Made by a program: the position numbers and the translations under genes. This document shows, one piece after another, positions 1 to 11,353 of a stretch of DNA of 64,000 nucleotides (position 1 is the first letter of the stretch; each line of letters starts with the position of its first letter). The DNA is from Rutpela maculata. Lineage: Eukaryota; Arthropoda; Insecta; Coleoptera; Cerambycidae. The stretch lies in NCBI GenBank assembly GCA_936432065.2, contig OW386287.2, forward strand, positions 93,973,688 to 94,037,687, given 5' to 3'. A model generated the notes under the pieces. It was not told the DNA's origin, did not search any database, and saw nothing but the letters and a program-made list of their open reading frames with translations.

Positions 1-515
1 GATGCTGAACACCGTGATGATGGTGGAATTCCTCCCCGGAGTGACCCACCTCCGTAAATGGCTAATAACTACCCTCCAAAGGGATGAGAGTGCGTTCTCA
101 ACCTACCTCCGGGCAAAGCTCCCCTCCCTCCCCCGTTTTTGAGGATGCTACACAGGAAAAAAATATGTCACCTCGATCTCGTCAACAAAGTAATCTTCAT
201 TTACTGTGGAGCTGAAAAAATATGAATATATATTCAATAAATCAGATGTTTCAATTATTATATAAACCTATTTTTCCCAAAAAATATGTACAAGAAATAT
301 ACATTCATCTTTTTGTTGTTATTGGCCATTTGCGGAGGTGGGTCACCTCGGGGAGGAATTCCACCATCACCACGGTATTCAGCATCCTCGAAAACAGGGG
401 ATCACCAAGTAAGAGTCCCTCAAACAATTATAATACGCGTTTGACCCCGTTTGGGGATGGTTTTTGGCCAACGAGAAATTCTGTCACCACCACGGTGTTC
501 AGCATCCTCGAAAAC
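1..515. repeat. GC-rich motif in inverted and direct copies
   Basis: A roughly 60-bp motif at 1-63 recurs as an imperfect reverse complement at 324-389, and its inner part recurs directly at 484-515. The copies share GGAGGAATTCCACCATC and TTCAGCATCCTCG. This looks like the edge of a repeat cut by the window start. The short reading frames crossing it owe their openness to the repeated motif and are not called as genes. Confidence 0.5.
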
Positions 516-714
516 GGGGGGGAGAGAACTAATCTGGTTGCATCAAACAATAGTTGAGTTTTCGTCCGACTCACACAATCCACTATATGAACAGTCAACC
601 GACTCGCAACGCGACGAAGATCTGACCTACTACTGTCTTTGTCTGTCAAATGAGAACTTTTTATAAACAAATGACATGATATGTCGCTCCACCGTGTGCA
701 ATCAATTGGGGATA

Positions 715-2092
715 CAACCGTGCATTTTGAGTAGGATGCGATTTTATTTTTACTTTTTTATAATGTATAGAGTTTAAATTTAAGTTTTCAGAGTCAGGGG
801 TGCACCCATTTGGCCGTCGTCTTGAAAATAAGGGTGTAAATGGTTTTTTCTATCTTGAAAATTATAACGCCCACAAAAAACATGTAGAGAGATTTTTTTT
901 GTAGATAATAATATTATCTACAACTTTTATTAACAATTTTTTTTAACTTTGATAATTAAGAAGTTATAAGCAACAAGTAAAATTGAAAATTTTTAAAAAC
1001 CCCCGATCAATGTATCTAATCGTACCAGTTACATATGACCGAATCAAAATGAGGCCTAAATCATGTTCGGCTACCATAATTATCTGCACATTTTCAATTT
1101 TACTTCAATCGGACAATTTCTAGAGAAGTTCAACATGGCGAATTCAACATGGCGACCAAACATCAAAATCTAATATGGCCTATAACCCTCTCGACCAAAT
1201 ACTCTTTCAAATAAAAAAAAACTTCATCAAAACCGGATCACCCGTTGAAGAGATATGAAGCCACAGACAGACAGGCAGAAAAACAAACATACAAACATAC
1301 GCGTCAAATTAATTAAAATTCAGACGATGTAAAACATTTTTACAATTAATTATTTTTTATTTATTTGCTTTTATCATGATTAGATAATATTATTTAGGTA
1401 TTATGCAAATCACAACTTACACACTTTTTTATTTATTATGAGAATACCTACTTTCTGTATATTGTTGCTAAATAAAAAAGTGTGAATGACTAAATTTTAA
1501 TAAACGATTTAAGTATTTTCAATATATTTTTTGCTCTAAAATGCTAAGAATCCTATCATGTAATTCAATACTTCGTCAGTATTAGCTAGAAGAGTAGTTG
1601 TTTTGATCGATACTCCAATAATGAGTGTTTTAAAGTATTTACCTAACTAGTATATTAGCTTGCCCAGATTAGGGCAACAATATACAGAAAGTAGGTATTC
1701 TTATAATAAATAAAAATGTGTGTAAGTTGTAATTTGCATAATACCTAAATAATATTCTCTAATCATGTAAAACATTATTGAATAACTTTTTTTTATTAAT
1801 TTTATGAAAAAAATGCATCAGGGCTTTTTTATAAAGCATAAATAATTTGACCTACTATTTTTTTACATTTTGTTAATTTTATAAAAGTTATAGATAATAT
1901 TATTATCTACCAAAAAGCTTTTTTTTGTGACAGTTATAGTTTTCAAAAACTCTTACCTTTACACCCTTATTTTCAATATGGCGGCCAAATGGGTGCACCC
2001 TTTACCCCGAAAACTCAAATTTAAATTTATATTGCTCCCTTCCCCCCACACAATAAAAAAATAAAATCACATTCTCCCAAAATGCACGGTTG
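715..2092. mobile_element. Foldback element with nested palindromes
   Basis: The outer arms (about 715-930 and 1890-2092) are imperfect reverse complements. Both ends carry AACCGTGCATTTTG-type sequence, followed inward by GGGTGCACCCATTTGG and by TAGATAATA blocks. A second inverted pair lies inside (about 1355-1462 and 1665-1775), sharing ATATACAGAAAGTAGGTATTC. An ACAGACAGACAGGCAG microsatellite sits at about 1263. No coding capacity is visible. A poly-T run (about 2094-2120) abuts the right end. Confidence 0.6.
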
Positions 2093-2120
2093 ACCTTTTT
2101 TTTTTTTTTTTTTTTTTTTT

Positions 2121-4195
2121 TAAGGCCGGATTGAATGGACTAATGTAAGAACACACAAATTACATTTGATCACTTTGATCGCAGATATGACTTAACTTTT
2201 ATAATGTATTATTGCTCTGCTTCATCTGATGTAATTTGATTATACTTATCTGTATTCCAAGAGAAAGCGGCGTCAGATTTGTTTAGCTCATAATTGCCAT
2301 AATTCATCTACAGTTATAATTGGAATGAGATCAGGTAAAAAAACCCGTTGTTTTGGTTTCATTTTCTGCAAAGTTTTTACAGTTCTGCAAGCATGGATTT
2401 AATGAATATTAAACTAACCTGAAGATTGTTTTGAATCGAGGTGCCGATACCTTTTGACTAAGGTGAGTTAAATAGGCTAAATATTTATACCAAATTATAA
2501 AACAGAATGGCGAAAGATTTATTAAATCGTTTTTTTTTTGTACCTTAACCTTAAAAGAGAATACCTTCGAGGCTGTAGGTATTGATGTTTCGAAATAATT
2601 GCTCCTTTTCAGTGCAAATCGCCAAAAGAAATTAAGAGATCTTTACTGCTTTCATTTAATTTTGCAAAGTCCGGTCTGATACGAGTGTTTTTTTGTTCAG
2701 TTCGATTCCATTTTTTTTTTTTATACACGATACACATCCAGTTTTCTGTAAGTCTAAAGGATATCAATAATCATTTCATTTTGGTTAGTTGTAGTCATAT
2801 GTTTATTTATTTTTAATTGCCCAAAATAATGTAAAAACGCCCCAAAGGACCGACCCTCTGTTGATGTTAAATATCTCAAGAATCGGTGATTTTTCGAAAA
2901 CTATAATAAAAATTTCTTCCAAAACTTCTGCGATCCAAGAATTTCATTACATTGCCACTCTAACAGTCAATTTGTCTTTACCCGAGAATAATTTGCTAAA
3001 ATTATTGTTTAAACAATTTTTTTCAATCAATTGTTTAAAAATTACAGCAGCTCGAAAAATTCATCATTTTTCAACTTCGAGTTGCTGTAATTTTGAAACG
3101 ATTGACTGCGAAAGAAAATTAAACATAAGTTTTAGGAAATTTTATGGTCTACAATATTGATAATAACATTAATACGTAGGAGCAACGTGGACAGAGATAA
3201 TTGTAATAATCTGCAGTGAAACACAAATTTCCACCTCTCTGGCGGGTGTAAATCGTAAAATATTAACAACAGATAAAGATTGTCTAAATGAAAGTTGTAG
3301 GTTTTTTTATTCCCTACAATATTGGTAATTGTAGGATAGAGCTAACAGAAAATGAGATAATCGAGAAAAGCTTATTTTGACTGTCATACCTTCATCATGG
3401 TAGCCGTAGCGGTAATGATGTTTTTATGGAAAACATAAATTAATGATGTGGCAACCCCTTCTACATTATACAAACAAAAAATTCTTTGAAGGATTTATTC
3501 ACCACCGGGAGTACCCCCCCTCTTTTTTTTTACAAACTGTATTATCTGTACCTCAGTGTGAGTGATTTATGTACATTCCAGTGAATTTGTTTTGTATAAT
3601 ACAAATATCTCTCTTTGTTTTCGATAAAATGGCGCCGGGAGTTTTAAGTGAGGCACCTTGTACAGCCAAAAGTGTTTAGAATACTGTGAAAAATATAACA
3701 TAGCTATTGCAAAAAGTCGAATATTTGTTACCAATGTTGTTACGAGGACAGCACTCAACAAGCAGATTTAAAACGTCAGATTTTCATCTTACAATTCAGC
3801 GAAATTCAAAAGTAAAGTCGGACTGCCACTGATTCTCAATATAAAAACTCAGAACTCTAATATAAGAGTACTGACACGCCTGTGAACTGTGCCGGTAGCC
3901 ATTCGCAGCCAGACTCGGCAGCAGGTTAAAACCCGCCAAATAAAAACAAGTTTATGAACTGCACTTTACAACGATCAAAAAGAAAGTAAAAACTATTGTT
4001 TTAAGTGGGTACTACCTACTTCAGTTCCACATTCATCTAATAGAATCCTTGTCATTTATTGTCTGTGTCGTTGATATTTATGGTTCTAGCATCATCATAT
4101 TATTTTATTTAATAAAGTAACACCCTATTTTGACACTTAAATACCAATTAAATTTTATTCTTATTGTAGATTTTTCACTCATTGGTATGGTAGCC
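2121..4195. other. AT-rich intergenic DNA
   Basis: I see no supportable gene here. Apart from the hairpin at 3024-3107 it holds only homopolymer runs and short chance frames, including a 99-codon frame at 2861-3160 that runs through the hairpin and shows no family resemblance. Confidence 0.4.
3024..3107. repeat. Imperfect hairpin
   Basis: Arms of about 32 bp (3024-3056 and 3076-3107) pair around AATTACAGCAGCTCGAA and TTCGAGTTGCTGTAATT, with a loop of about 20 nt. It could be a short MITE core or the end of a foldback element. Confidence 0.55.
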
Positions 4196-4199
4196 AATG

Positions 4200-4790
4200 T
4201 CTTCTTCCACATCCAGATTTCGTATTCAAGTATCTTACAACGAAAAACATTTTAATACTATACTTGCACTCCACTATGTGGAAATAATTGCTCATAGAAC
4301 TTGAGTAATATAATATTTAAAATCCCAAAAATCACCCAAAAATCCATAAAACGATATGCCACACGTTAGTGGGGGTGGTAGAGTGGGAGGCTGATACCAA
4401 AAAAAAAAAAAATGCTGAGGTATTTGGTTCTTGTACGCAGTAAGATACAATTTAATTTTTCTACCTCTTTTAATAATGGGATGGGGGGTAATAGTGGGGT
4501 GGCTGATACCAAAAAAATATTGTGATCTTTATGAACTCTTAGACAATATTCTTACTTGCTTGCTTTACCAATTTACCCTTCAACGGAATATCATCAAAGT
4601 ATAATCTAGTTCAAGATCTCGTTATAATACATAAGTGTACCAAATTTCAAATTAATATCACAAACTATTCCAGAGTAATCCTGCACACAAAAGAAGTTAA
4701 AGACAGAACGACAGACAGACATTTTTATTTCACCAATTTTAAAATCTCGACGTTTCATTACTTAGCCTATTTAAAGATTATTTTTCTTTA
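4200..4790 (-). mobile_element. Fam1 (HINE-like) copy, decayed
   Basis: This is a reverse-oriented, diverged copy of the roughly 650-bp family called Fam1 here. It opens with CTTCCACATCCAGATTT and continues through the blocks shared with the complete copies: GTTCTTGTACGCAG, the 'ggttggtaatgggg' region, the AGATCTCGTTATAATACATA block, the ACAGACAGACA microsatellite and AAAATCTCGACG. The terminal ACTTCCACGTCCAG end is missing. Confidence 0.6.
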
Positions 4791-5466
4791 AATCTGTTTT
4801 AACAATTTTGACTTAACTTAACACATGGAGAATCCCTTAGGACCAATATAAGGTAGCAGACAAGTTGCCTCTAGGCAAGGAGGGTTTGAAAAGTTAAATA
4901 TTTTTTCCTGTAAAGGTTTAAGAAACTTTTAATAATTATAGAGGCCTTCCTCTTATATGGGGAAATTAGTCCAAGTTCTATCGAACCATATATAAAAATG
5001 GTTGCAAAATTGAAAACCGCACCCCGTAATCATCAACCCTGTAATATTTAGTTATTTGAAATTGATTCATTATATGTATACCACATTATTTGTAAATTAT
5101 TGTTACTGTTTCAGAGATAAATAAATATTTTTATTATTATAGACTTAGCATTGGCACAGTTTCTCAACCGTAGCGGGAAATTGTTCACCGATCCCTCGCG
5201 CGCGATTGAGATTCGGCTCCTTGGAGCCCGTTCCAGGTTTTTGAATACTTCGGATAACGTTGGTGATGTCCGCTCCAGCAGCTCAGAGTCCAACAAGGGA
5301 TCCCAGTGACTCCTAATCCAATACTTTTTTATTATCATTATTATCAATAATATTATTATCTGAATACCATCTACGAAAAACGCGCCAACCGTTCATCAAA
5401 TTTATTTCAAATCGCGCTTTTGGAGCGCTCAACATTGAATCGTTTGACAAAAAAGATCTATTTAAT
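4791..5466. other. Intergenic DNA with a GC-richer patch
   Basis: Mostly AT-rich and featureless. Positions 5145-5300 are more GC-rich, and their minus-strand reading is open for 78 codons with a plausible residue mix followed by AT-rich sequence. It could be the 3' end of a decayed LINE, but I recognise no motif and do not call a gene. Confidence 0.3.
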
Positions 5467-5554
5467 ATGATAATGATAATGACAGTGACAGTGACAGTGA
5501 CACTGATACTGATAGTGATAGCGATAGCGATAGTGATACTGATAGTGATAATGA
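5467..5554. repeat. GATAGT/GACAGT-type microsatellite
   Basis: Degenerate hexanucleotide array built from gataat, gacagt, gatagt and gatagc units, about 88 bp. Confidence 0.85.
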
Positions 5555-5670
5555 TTGAGAGAAATAAAAATAAATATCTTTATTTATCATTAGCGCTGCC
5601 AAGACACACCATTAAAATACAGAATCGGCAAATGTAGTTTTATATATCCTGAGATAAACGATTGTAAAAA

Positions 5671-5905
5671 AGAAAACAGAGAAATTAGGAAAAGAAAGAC
5701 AGCTATAGTACTCCCAGCACGTTCCACACTTCGTGAAATCTTATTTTTATCACCTTGTCTTGTATTAACGCAGAGCATCGGTACCTATCGCTCCTAACAT
5801 CCTGTGCATTGTAGTGGAAGTAGATACGTCTTTCTTTTTTAATTTATCTGTTTTCTTTCTTACACTCGTTTGTCTCAGGACCCATATTTAAAACTACATT
5901 TTAAT
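5671..5905. repeat. Direct repeat, copy 1 (partner 6671-6890)
   Basis: A block of about 230 bp starting AGAAAACAGAGAAATTAGGA and including CCCAGCACGTTCCACACTTC recurs at 6671-6890 at roughly 85% identity by eye. The two copies bracket the foldback element at 5958-6670, and copy 2 abuts it directly. No gene is apparent in either copy. Confidence 0.7.
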
Positions 5906-5957
5906 ACAGTAACTAGAGGTTTTAACTTCGGAATAATGTCATATTGAACGGATTTCG

Positions 5958-6670
5958 TTCATTTTTGGCAGTATTATAGTAAATGTAGTAAATTCTTCAC
6001 AGAAAATTTTCTATATTGTAGCAAGCCCCCGTGGCTTGCTAATTTATAGGGGATGGATGCCACCCCTTCTCAGGGGGTGGCACTTAAAAAAATATATATA
6101 TTTATTGGAGCTGAAAAAGAATCAAATTTTAAGAAGAAAAAGTTCTATGCAATTTTTCACATAAATTGATAATTTTTAAGTTATAACGATTTCAAAATTG
6201 CGATTTTAGCTTAAAAACAAGGTATTTCCAAACAGCAAGTATCTCGAAAAGTATTACTTTATCGAAAAAATGTTACGGACCTGTCGAATTACAGAAAGAA
6301 ACTGGGAATTAATTATATTTTTTGTTTATTGATTATTAATTTCGAAGATATTTAAGTTTATATTTTGCATCCAAGTGTTTCGAAATTACCTTTAAAGTTT
6401 AAAATGCATTTTTTTAAAGTAAGTGCTTTAAATAAGCAAAAAAATCGCAATTTTGAAATCGTTATAACTTAAAAACTATCGATTTATGTGAAAAATTGCA
6501 TAGAACCTTTTCTTCTTGAAATTTGATTCTTTTTCAGCTAAAATAAATATATATTTTTTGAGTGCCACCCCCTGAGAAGGGGTGGCATCCACCCCCTATA
6601 AATTAGCACGCCCCCGCACAATATAGAAACTTTTCTGTGAAGCATTTACTATTATACTGCCAAAAATGAA
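5958..6670. mobile_element. Foldback element, 713 bp
   Basis: The tips are TTCATTTTTGGCAGTATTAT on the left and its reverse complement on the right. The arms are about 240 bp (5958-6210 and about 6447-6670) and include GTGCCACCCCCTGAGAAGG in inverted orientation. The central loop is AT-rich and non-coding. It is a nonautonomous element. The direct repeat copy at 6671 begins immediately after it. Confidence 0.75.
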
Positions 6671-6890
6671 AGAAAACAGAGAAATTAGGAAACGAAATAT
6701 GGATATACTGCTCCCAGCACGTTCCACACTTCGTGAAATCTTATTTTGATCACCTTGTCATAAGTCAATTTAGGGCACCGGTACCTATCGCTTCTACCCC
6801 CTGTGCATTGTATTGGGAATAGTCTTTCTTTTCCTAATTTATCTGTTTTCTTTTTTGTTTATCTCAGGGCCCATATACAAAATTACATTT
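6671..6890. repeat. Direct repeat, copy 2 (partner 5671-5905)
   Basis: Second copy of the block described at 5671. It shares the start AGAAAACAGAGAAATTAGGA and the CCCAGCACGTTCCACACTTC block, and ends near a CTCAGGGCCCATAT-type sequence that matches the end of copy 1. Confidence 0.7.
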
Positions 6891-7495
6891 GCTGAATCTG
6901 TATATTTAATTGTAATTTTATAAATTACAAACTGTGAAGATTATAATTTTCTTTGCTTATAATTATTTAAATGTATGCTTGAAGCATAAACGTAATTTGG
7001 TATATTTGGTTAGCCAAGAAAGGAAATGAAAATTGTATTGTAAAATAACAATAACGATGTATATCTACCGCGTTAATAATAATTTAATTTGTTTTATACA
7101 AAATGTAAAAGGAAGTGTTGAAATTATAAAAAGCGTACCTAGACAAATTACTGCAACAATTTAGAATTGGAACCATAGAGAATCAGTCAAACAATTTGTT
7201 ATAGTTTTATAAGTTTTTTTGTGTATCATAGCGATGTAATTTATTTAAGCGTTCTGTATTTATATTGTTAATATTTGTAACAAATTGTGACACTTCTTAT
7301 CTAGACTGCATGCTTTAAGCGAAGCTGTAGCCAATAATTATAGGTATATCTTAGTTTTTTTGTTATGTATTGACTACTTACTAATATTAATTTTTAAATT
7401 AGATAATAATAATATCACCTATTTCCGGTACAAAGTCACTACTAATTGAGATGTGTATATAAGGATTACGTGTAAGTAACAAATTTTGTCGTTCT
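6891..7495. other. AT-rich intergenic DNA
   Basis: No gene, long repeat or recognisable element seen in this stretch. Confidence 0.4.
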
Positions 7496-8109
7496 TTAAT
7501 AAACAAATGCGGTTGAGTTTGTACCGTCAGTTTTTTTTTTACTCAGAGCCTGTCTGTTAAAGAACTTGGAGAGCACTGCAGCCTTCTTTTTCTGCGGGCT
7601 AATGCCTCGTATTTGAATATGCTCTCGTCCGCATAATCTGGGATCCAATTCGCCATCGAATTTTCTGATCGTGTGCAGGTGCTTCTTGATAGGAAAGTGT
7701 CCTGTTATAATACTTAACTGCATCCTGTTCTTGTTGAGCAGTACTTCAGTTTGTTTTGAACATGGTCCCATATTGATTTAATGAAATATTCTTCCAGTGG
7801 TTTTACGTTTATTCTTGATCCAGTCTTTAATGAGCCTTCTGATTCAGCCTTTGGTGATGCCCAGCACATGGAATGTGGAGGCTGCTCCTTATCTAACAAG
7901 TTCATTAGCTTTTTCATTGCCTCTATTTTGGAATGTCCCGACACTTAGAGTAATTTAACTTTATTCCTCACCCAGAATTTTGAGCTATTTATGGTAGTCT
8001 TATACCAATCTGGATGATATCATGTTAGAGGCTAATACATTTAGTGTCGCCTGACTGTATGATAAAATATAGATCTGCTGGTTAACGTATCGTCGATTAG
8101 GTTTGTCAA

Positions 8110-8580
8110 TGACTTCGCTACGCGGCGTTCCTCGCTGATAACCACCCCAGTCAAGTCCTCGCTCTACTTCGGTGCTCTGTTCGGCAACAGCATCGCCACG
8201 CGGTATTCCTTGATGGTTCATAACCCCATCAAGTCCTAACCGCTCGCGACGTTGCTTCACTTCGCACCTCTGCATCACTTTAGTGAGGACCGCCGTAGTC
8301 TCCTCATTGTGATGCAGTTTTATCTGGAATGGTCCTGTTTTCCCATTCCTTCAACCTCTTGAAGGTTGCTCTCCCAGGCTATGCTCCTTGTCAGCAACGA
8401 TGATCCGTCATTCCAGTCAAGTCCTCGCCGCTTGCGACGTTGCTTCACTTCACATCCTTGCTTCACTTTAGTAAGGACCGCTGTGGCCTCCTTACTATGA
8501 TGCAGGGGACAACGGGACAAACCCGTACACATTGAACTATAACCAGAATATCTGTATGAAATATAGTGGAGTGGTATTCC
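8110..8580. repeat. Repeat block inserted in the LINE RNase H domain
   Basis: The RNase H reading is broken between its GSGAGI block and its IYILS block by about 470 bp unrelated to LINE sequence. The block contains direct repeats of about 90 bp (about 8222-8312 and 8411-8503), sharing GCGACGTTGCTTCACTTC and CTTTAGTRAGGACCGC. It makes minus-strand frames of 92 and 168 codons partly open, but those are composites of repeat and LINE. Confidence 0.6.
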
Positions 8581-9006
8581 AGGTATTCCTGCTCCAGATC
8601 CTGTTTCCATCCTTGATCCTTTACTGTACCAGGCTAGGGCCTTTTGTAATGTGTTAGGTGCTCCTGGTGACGAATCCTTCCTGTCTCCAATGATTTTATT
8701 GAAAGTCTTGTTAAACGTGATTTTTGGTGTCAGTAAAGAATCTAGTATATTAACTCTTTTCACTTGTCCCGATTCTGCTCCATGATGAATCGAGTTGTTT
8801 GAGTTTTGTATCCTGGATGCCACCATTTTGCCTCTTTCTGGATCACTTTGCTAAGTGGTGAAGCAAACTAGTCACTGTATCCGGCTTAGCTTGTTGATGG
8901 CTATCATTTGAGTTAGTTTAGTCCACCAAACTAAGGCAGCGTATGTGATGAGAGGTCTTATTACGCTGGTAAAGAGCCACAGTGCAACATATAAGGTTTA
9001 AGCCCC

Positions 9007-9213
9007 CATATTTTTCCATATGATAAACATAAACACACCACATTTTGTAGTCAAATCCAAAGCAGGCCGGAAGGGGGTTACATATGGGAAAATCGCAGAT
9101 ATACATCCATACCCACCGACATTGTCAGTACCGGGGCTGGGGCTCAAACCCGGTATACGATGGACAGTGTGATCAGCATATTCACCACACAATACTCTTT
9201 AACCGACTGAGGT
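9007..9213 (-). mobile_element. tRNA-derived SINE inserted in the LINE remnant
   Basis: On the minus strand the 5' end has an A-box region CTCAGTCGGTTAAAGAG (9211-9195) and, about 50 bp on, a B-box region CCGGGTTTGAGCCCC (9153-9139). This is the internal pol III promoter layout of a tRNA-headed SINE. The body continues through GGGTATGGATGTATATCTGC to TGTGGTGTGTTTATGTTTA near 9025. A 5'-truncated copy of the same body lies at 57165-57335. LINE reading resumes on both sides (CRHVGYWHD upstream, GLKPYM downstream), which dates the SINE after the LINE. Confidence 0.75.
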
Positions 9214-9426
9214 ATCGTGCCAATAGCCTACATGTCTACATGTTGCCAGTATGGCTACGGATCTATGTATAATCTTGTCTAGATGTTCGTTGTAGGTAGG
9301 TTTAGAGTCTTTGATAATTCCAAAGTATTGTACCTCTCCCGACATCTGTAGCTGTGTGCCTTGAAGAACTAGGGGATTCAGTCTGTCCATATTTCTTCTT
9401 CTGGTAAATGGAACATGTTGGTTTTA

Positions 9427-9579
9427 CTTCCACATCCACGTAGTGATGTGGTAGTAGTCGTAAAAAAATTGAAATTTCTTTTTATTCAGATTGACTTCGC
9501 TCATGAAACCTCGAGATTTTAAATTTGAGCAAGAATAAAATTTCTTTCTGTCGGTCGATCGGTCTGTCTGTGTGTAATT
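9427..9579 (+). mobile_element. Fam1 5'-end fragment
   Basis: A truncated Fam1 start: ACTTCCACATCCACG, then AACCTCGAGATTTTAAATTTG and the CTGTCGGTCGATCGGTCTGT microsatellite. It breaks off exactly where the complete copy at 9580 begins, a head-to-tail arrangement. Confidence 0.65.
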
Positions 9580-10219
9580 ACTTCCACGTCCAGTGGAAGT
9601 ATAGTAATGACAAAAAAATTTTTAAAAATTTTTATTGTCCAAATAGGCTTAAAATGCCATGAAACGTCGAGATTTTAAGTTTGAGCGAAAAAAAAATTTC
9701 TGTCTGTCTGTAACTTTTTTTGTGCGCACGTTTACTCTGGAACCGTTTAAGATATTGACTTGAAATTTGGTACACATATGTACTTTAACGAGATCTAGAA
9801 CCAGATTTTATTTTCATCTTGTTACGTCGAAGGGTTGGGGTGTAAATTGGGGTAAATGGGTAAATCAAGCAGGTAAGAGTTCACGAAATTGGTATTTAGT
9901 ATATACAAGAGAAGCTAAGGTCTCAAAAAAAATTTTGGCATTAGCCACCCCCATTACCACCCTCACCCCCTCATTAAAGGGGATGAAAAAAAATTGTGAT
10001 TAAGTGTATGTACAGGAACCAGAAACCTCAAAATATTTTTTTACTTCATCCACCCCCCACTACCACCCCCACCCCACTACCGATGTGGGGTATCGTTTTA
10101 TGGGTTTTTGGGGTAGAGGATTCCAAATATTATATTATTAAAGTCCCATAAACAATTATTTTCACATACAAAGTTTTTTCGTTGTGAGTGACTTGGATAG
10201 AGAATCTGGATGTGGAAGT
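9580..10219 (+). mobile_element. Fam1 complete copy (HINE/Helentron-like), 640 bp
   Basis: It begins ACTTCCACGTCCAG and ends CTGGATGTGGAAGT, a 14-bp imperfect inverted pair. Inside, in order: AACGTCGAGATTTTAAG, a short CTGT microsatellite, GTGCGCACGTTTACTCTGG, TTGAAATTTGGTACACATAT, ACGAGATCTAGAACYAGATT and a C-rich tract of the 'cacccccattaccaccc' type. Beyond the inverted repeat all copies share AGTGATTCCTTGGGCAGCGG followed by T-runs, so the pair is subterminal rather than terminal. Subterminal inverted repeats, a GTCT-type microsatellite and a T-rich insertion context resemble Helentron-associated HINE elements. The family name is mine; no protein is encoded. Confidence 0.7.
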
Positions 10220-10235
10220 AGTGATTCCTTGGGCA

Positions 10236-10360
10236 GCGGTTTTTTTTATGTGCACGATTGCTCTGGAACCGTTTATTATATTGAAGTTTGCCACATGTAT
10301 ATATTATAACGAGATCTGGAACTAGATTATATTTTGATCTTATTATGTTGAAGGAACTAG

Positions 10361-10391
<31 letters not shown>

Positions 10392-11353
10392 GGTACACTA
10401 TTCAACAGGTGAAACCCAATTACAGAATAGGAAAATACAAAATAATTCAATACTTATCTAAATTACGAAGAAAAAGATATTTACATATTATTTATATATC
10501 TGAATTAAACTAATAAACTAAACTAAATTAAACTAATACAATGCATTTGTCATATATAAAACAAAGTGAACGTCAGATGTACACTCTAAATTGAGTCTAA
10601 TAGTCCGCAAGTCAACAAGAAAGAACAAAAATATATTTAAGCTAGAGACAATTTTTTTATGTTTACAGCACTGCAGGTGAAAATATCTAAAGAAGTATCC
10701 AAATTATTATATATATTACACATTTGCTGAATACAAGAAAATTTCTTTACATTTGTTCTTGAAAATGGCAAGTAAAATAAATTGTTGTGCCTAGAGGCCG
10801 CCCTAGGAATTTGGAAATTAAGCATACTTAAAATTTCTCCACAGTCGATGTTACCATGTAAAATTTTATATAAGAAAATTAATTGTGATCGGTGTCTACG
10901 GTTTTCTAGACTGTCTAGGGAAAATCTTAGAGAGTAATTCTTGATGTGGGTAACCAATAGCAGGATAGGTCCCATCAGTCTTAAAAGACACATATTTCAG
11001 AAATCGACGTTGAAGCCTTTCCAAATTTTGTATGTGTATTCTGATCTGTATGTGTATTCTGTGTATTATATTCTGATCTTATTATGTTGAAGGGTTGAGA
11101 GGTAGATGGGGGTAAATTAGTAAATCAAGTAAGAGTTCTCAAAATTGGGATTTAGAGTATATAGAGTATATGCACGAGAAGCCAAGGTCTCTAAAAAATG
11201 TTTAGCATCACTCACTCCCACAATCACCCCCATTACCACCCCATCGGATTATTCAAGGAAGTAAAATTTCCACTTCGTGGAGTGCAAATATAGTATGAAT
11301 TTTTTTTTTTTTTCGTTGTAAGAGGCTTGGATAAGAAATCTGGACGTGGAAGT
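10236..11353 (+). mobile_element. Fam1 copy split by a LINE insertion
   Basis: Fam1 sequence runs 10236-10354 (GTGCACGATTGCTCTGGAAC onward), stops, and resumes at 11074-11353, ending CTGGACGTGGAAGT. The intervening 10355-11064 is a LINE. The 5' end of this Fam1 copy is missing; it lies immediately downstream of the complete copy at 9580. Confidence 0.7.
10355..11064 (-). mobile_element. 5'-truncated LINE, RT C-terminal fragment
   Basis: The minus-strand coding part (about 11045-10637) contains ERLQRRFLKYV, then after a frame break SLENRRHRSQLIFLYKIL and a downstream SRTNVKKFSC..MCNIYN block. This matches the C-terminal region after RT in the family seen at 44224-45333. The 3' tail is an (AAAT)n run on the minus strand (about 10366-10391 on plus). 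The insertion is bracketed by 29-bp target repeats at 10326-10354 and 11065-11093, containing TGATCTTATTATGTTGAAGG, with one mismatch. This is the hallmark of target-primed reverse transcription. Only the last roughly 120 codons remain. Confidence 0.8.

Larger units (their letters stand above)
7496..9430 (-). pseudogene. Non-LTR retrotransposon remnant, RT tail plus RNase H
   Basis: Read on the minus strand from 9430 downward, the pieces follow the order of a LINE pol protein. First comes the RT C-terminal block (EVQYFGIIKDSKPTYNEHLD, about 9355-9290). Next is the VIRPLITYAALVWW segment (about 8960-8905). Then come RNase H motifs: SKGSRMETGSGAGI (about 8635-8590), IYILSYSQATLNVLASN (about 8075-8020) and SGHSKIE (about 7940). 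The last is the C-terminal block with TGHFPIKKHLHTIRK (about 7700-7650). Stops and frameshifts break every block, so it is dead. It was later interrupted by a SINE (9007-9213) and a repeat block (8110-8580). RNase H after RT suggests an R1-, I- or LOA-like clade; the exact clade is not resolved. The domains upstream of the RT tail are missing. Confidence 0.8.

Noticed and set aside
8320..8826. 168-codon minus-strand frame as a host gene
   Set aside because: Its first half is LINE RNase H sequence and its second half is the inserted repeat block.
9580..10219. Fam1 as a simple TIR DNA transposon
   Set aside because: Sequence conserved among copies continues past the inverted repeat (AGTGATTCCTTGGGCAGCGG), so the repeats are subterminal and no TSD abuts them.
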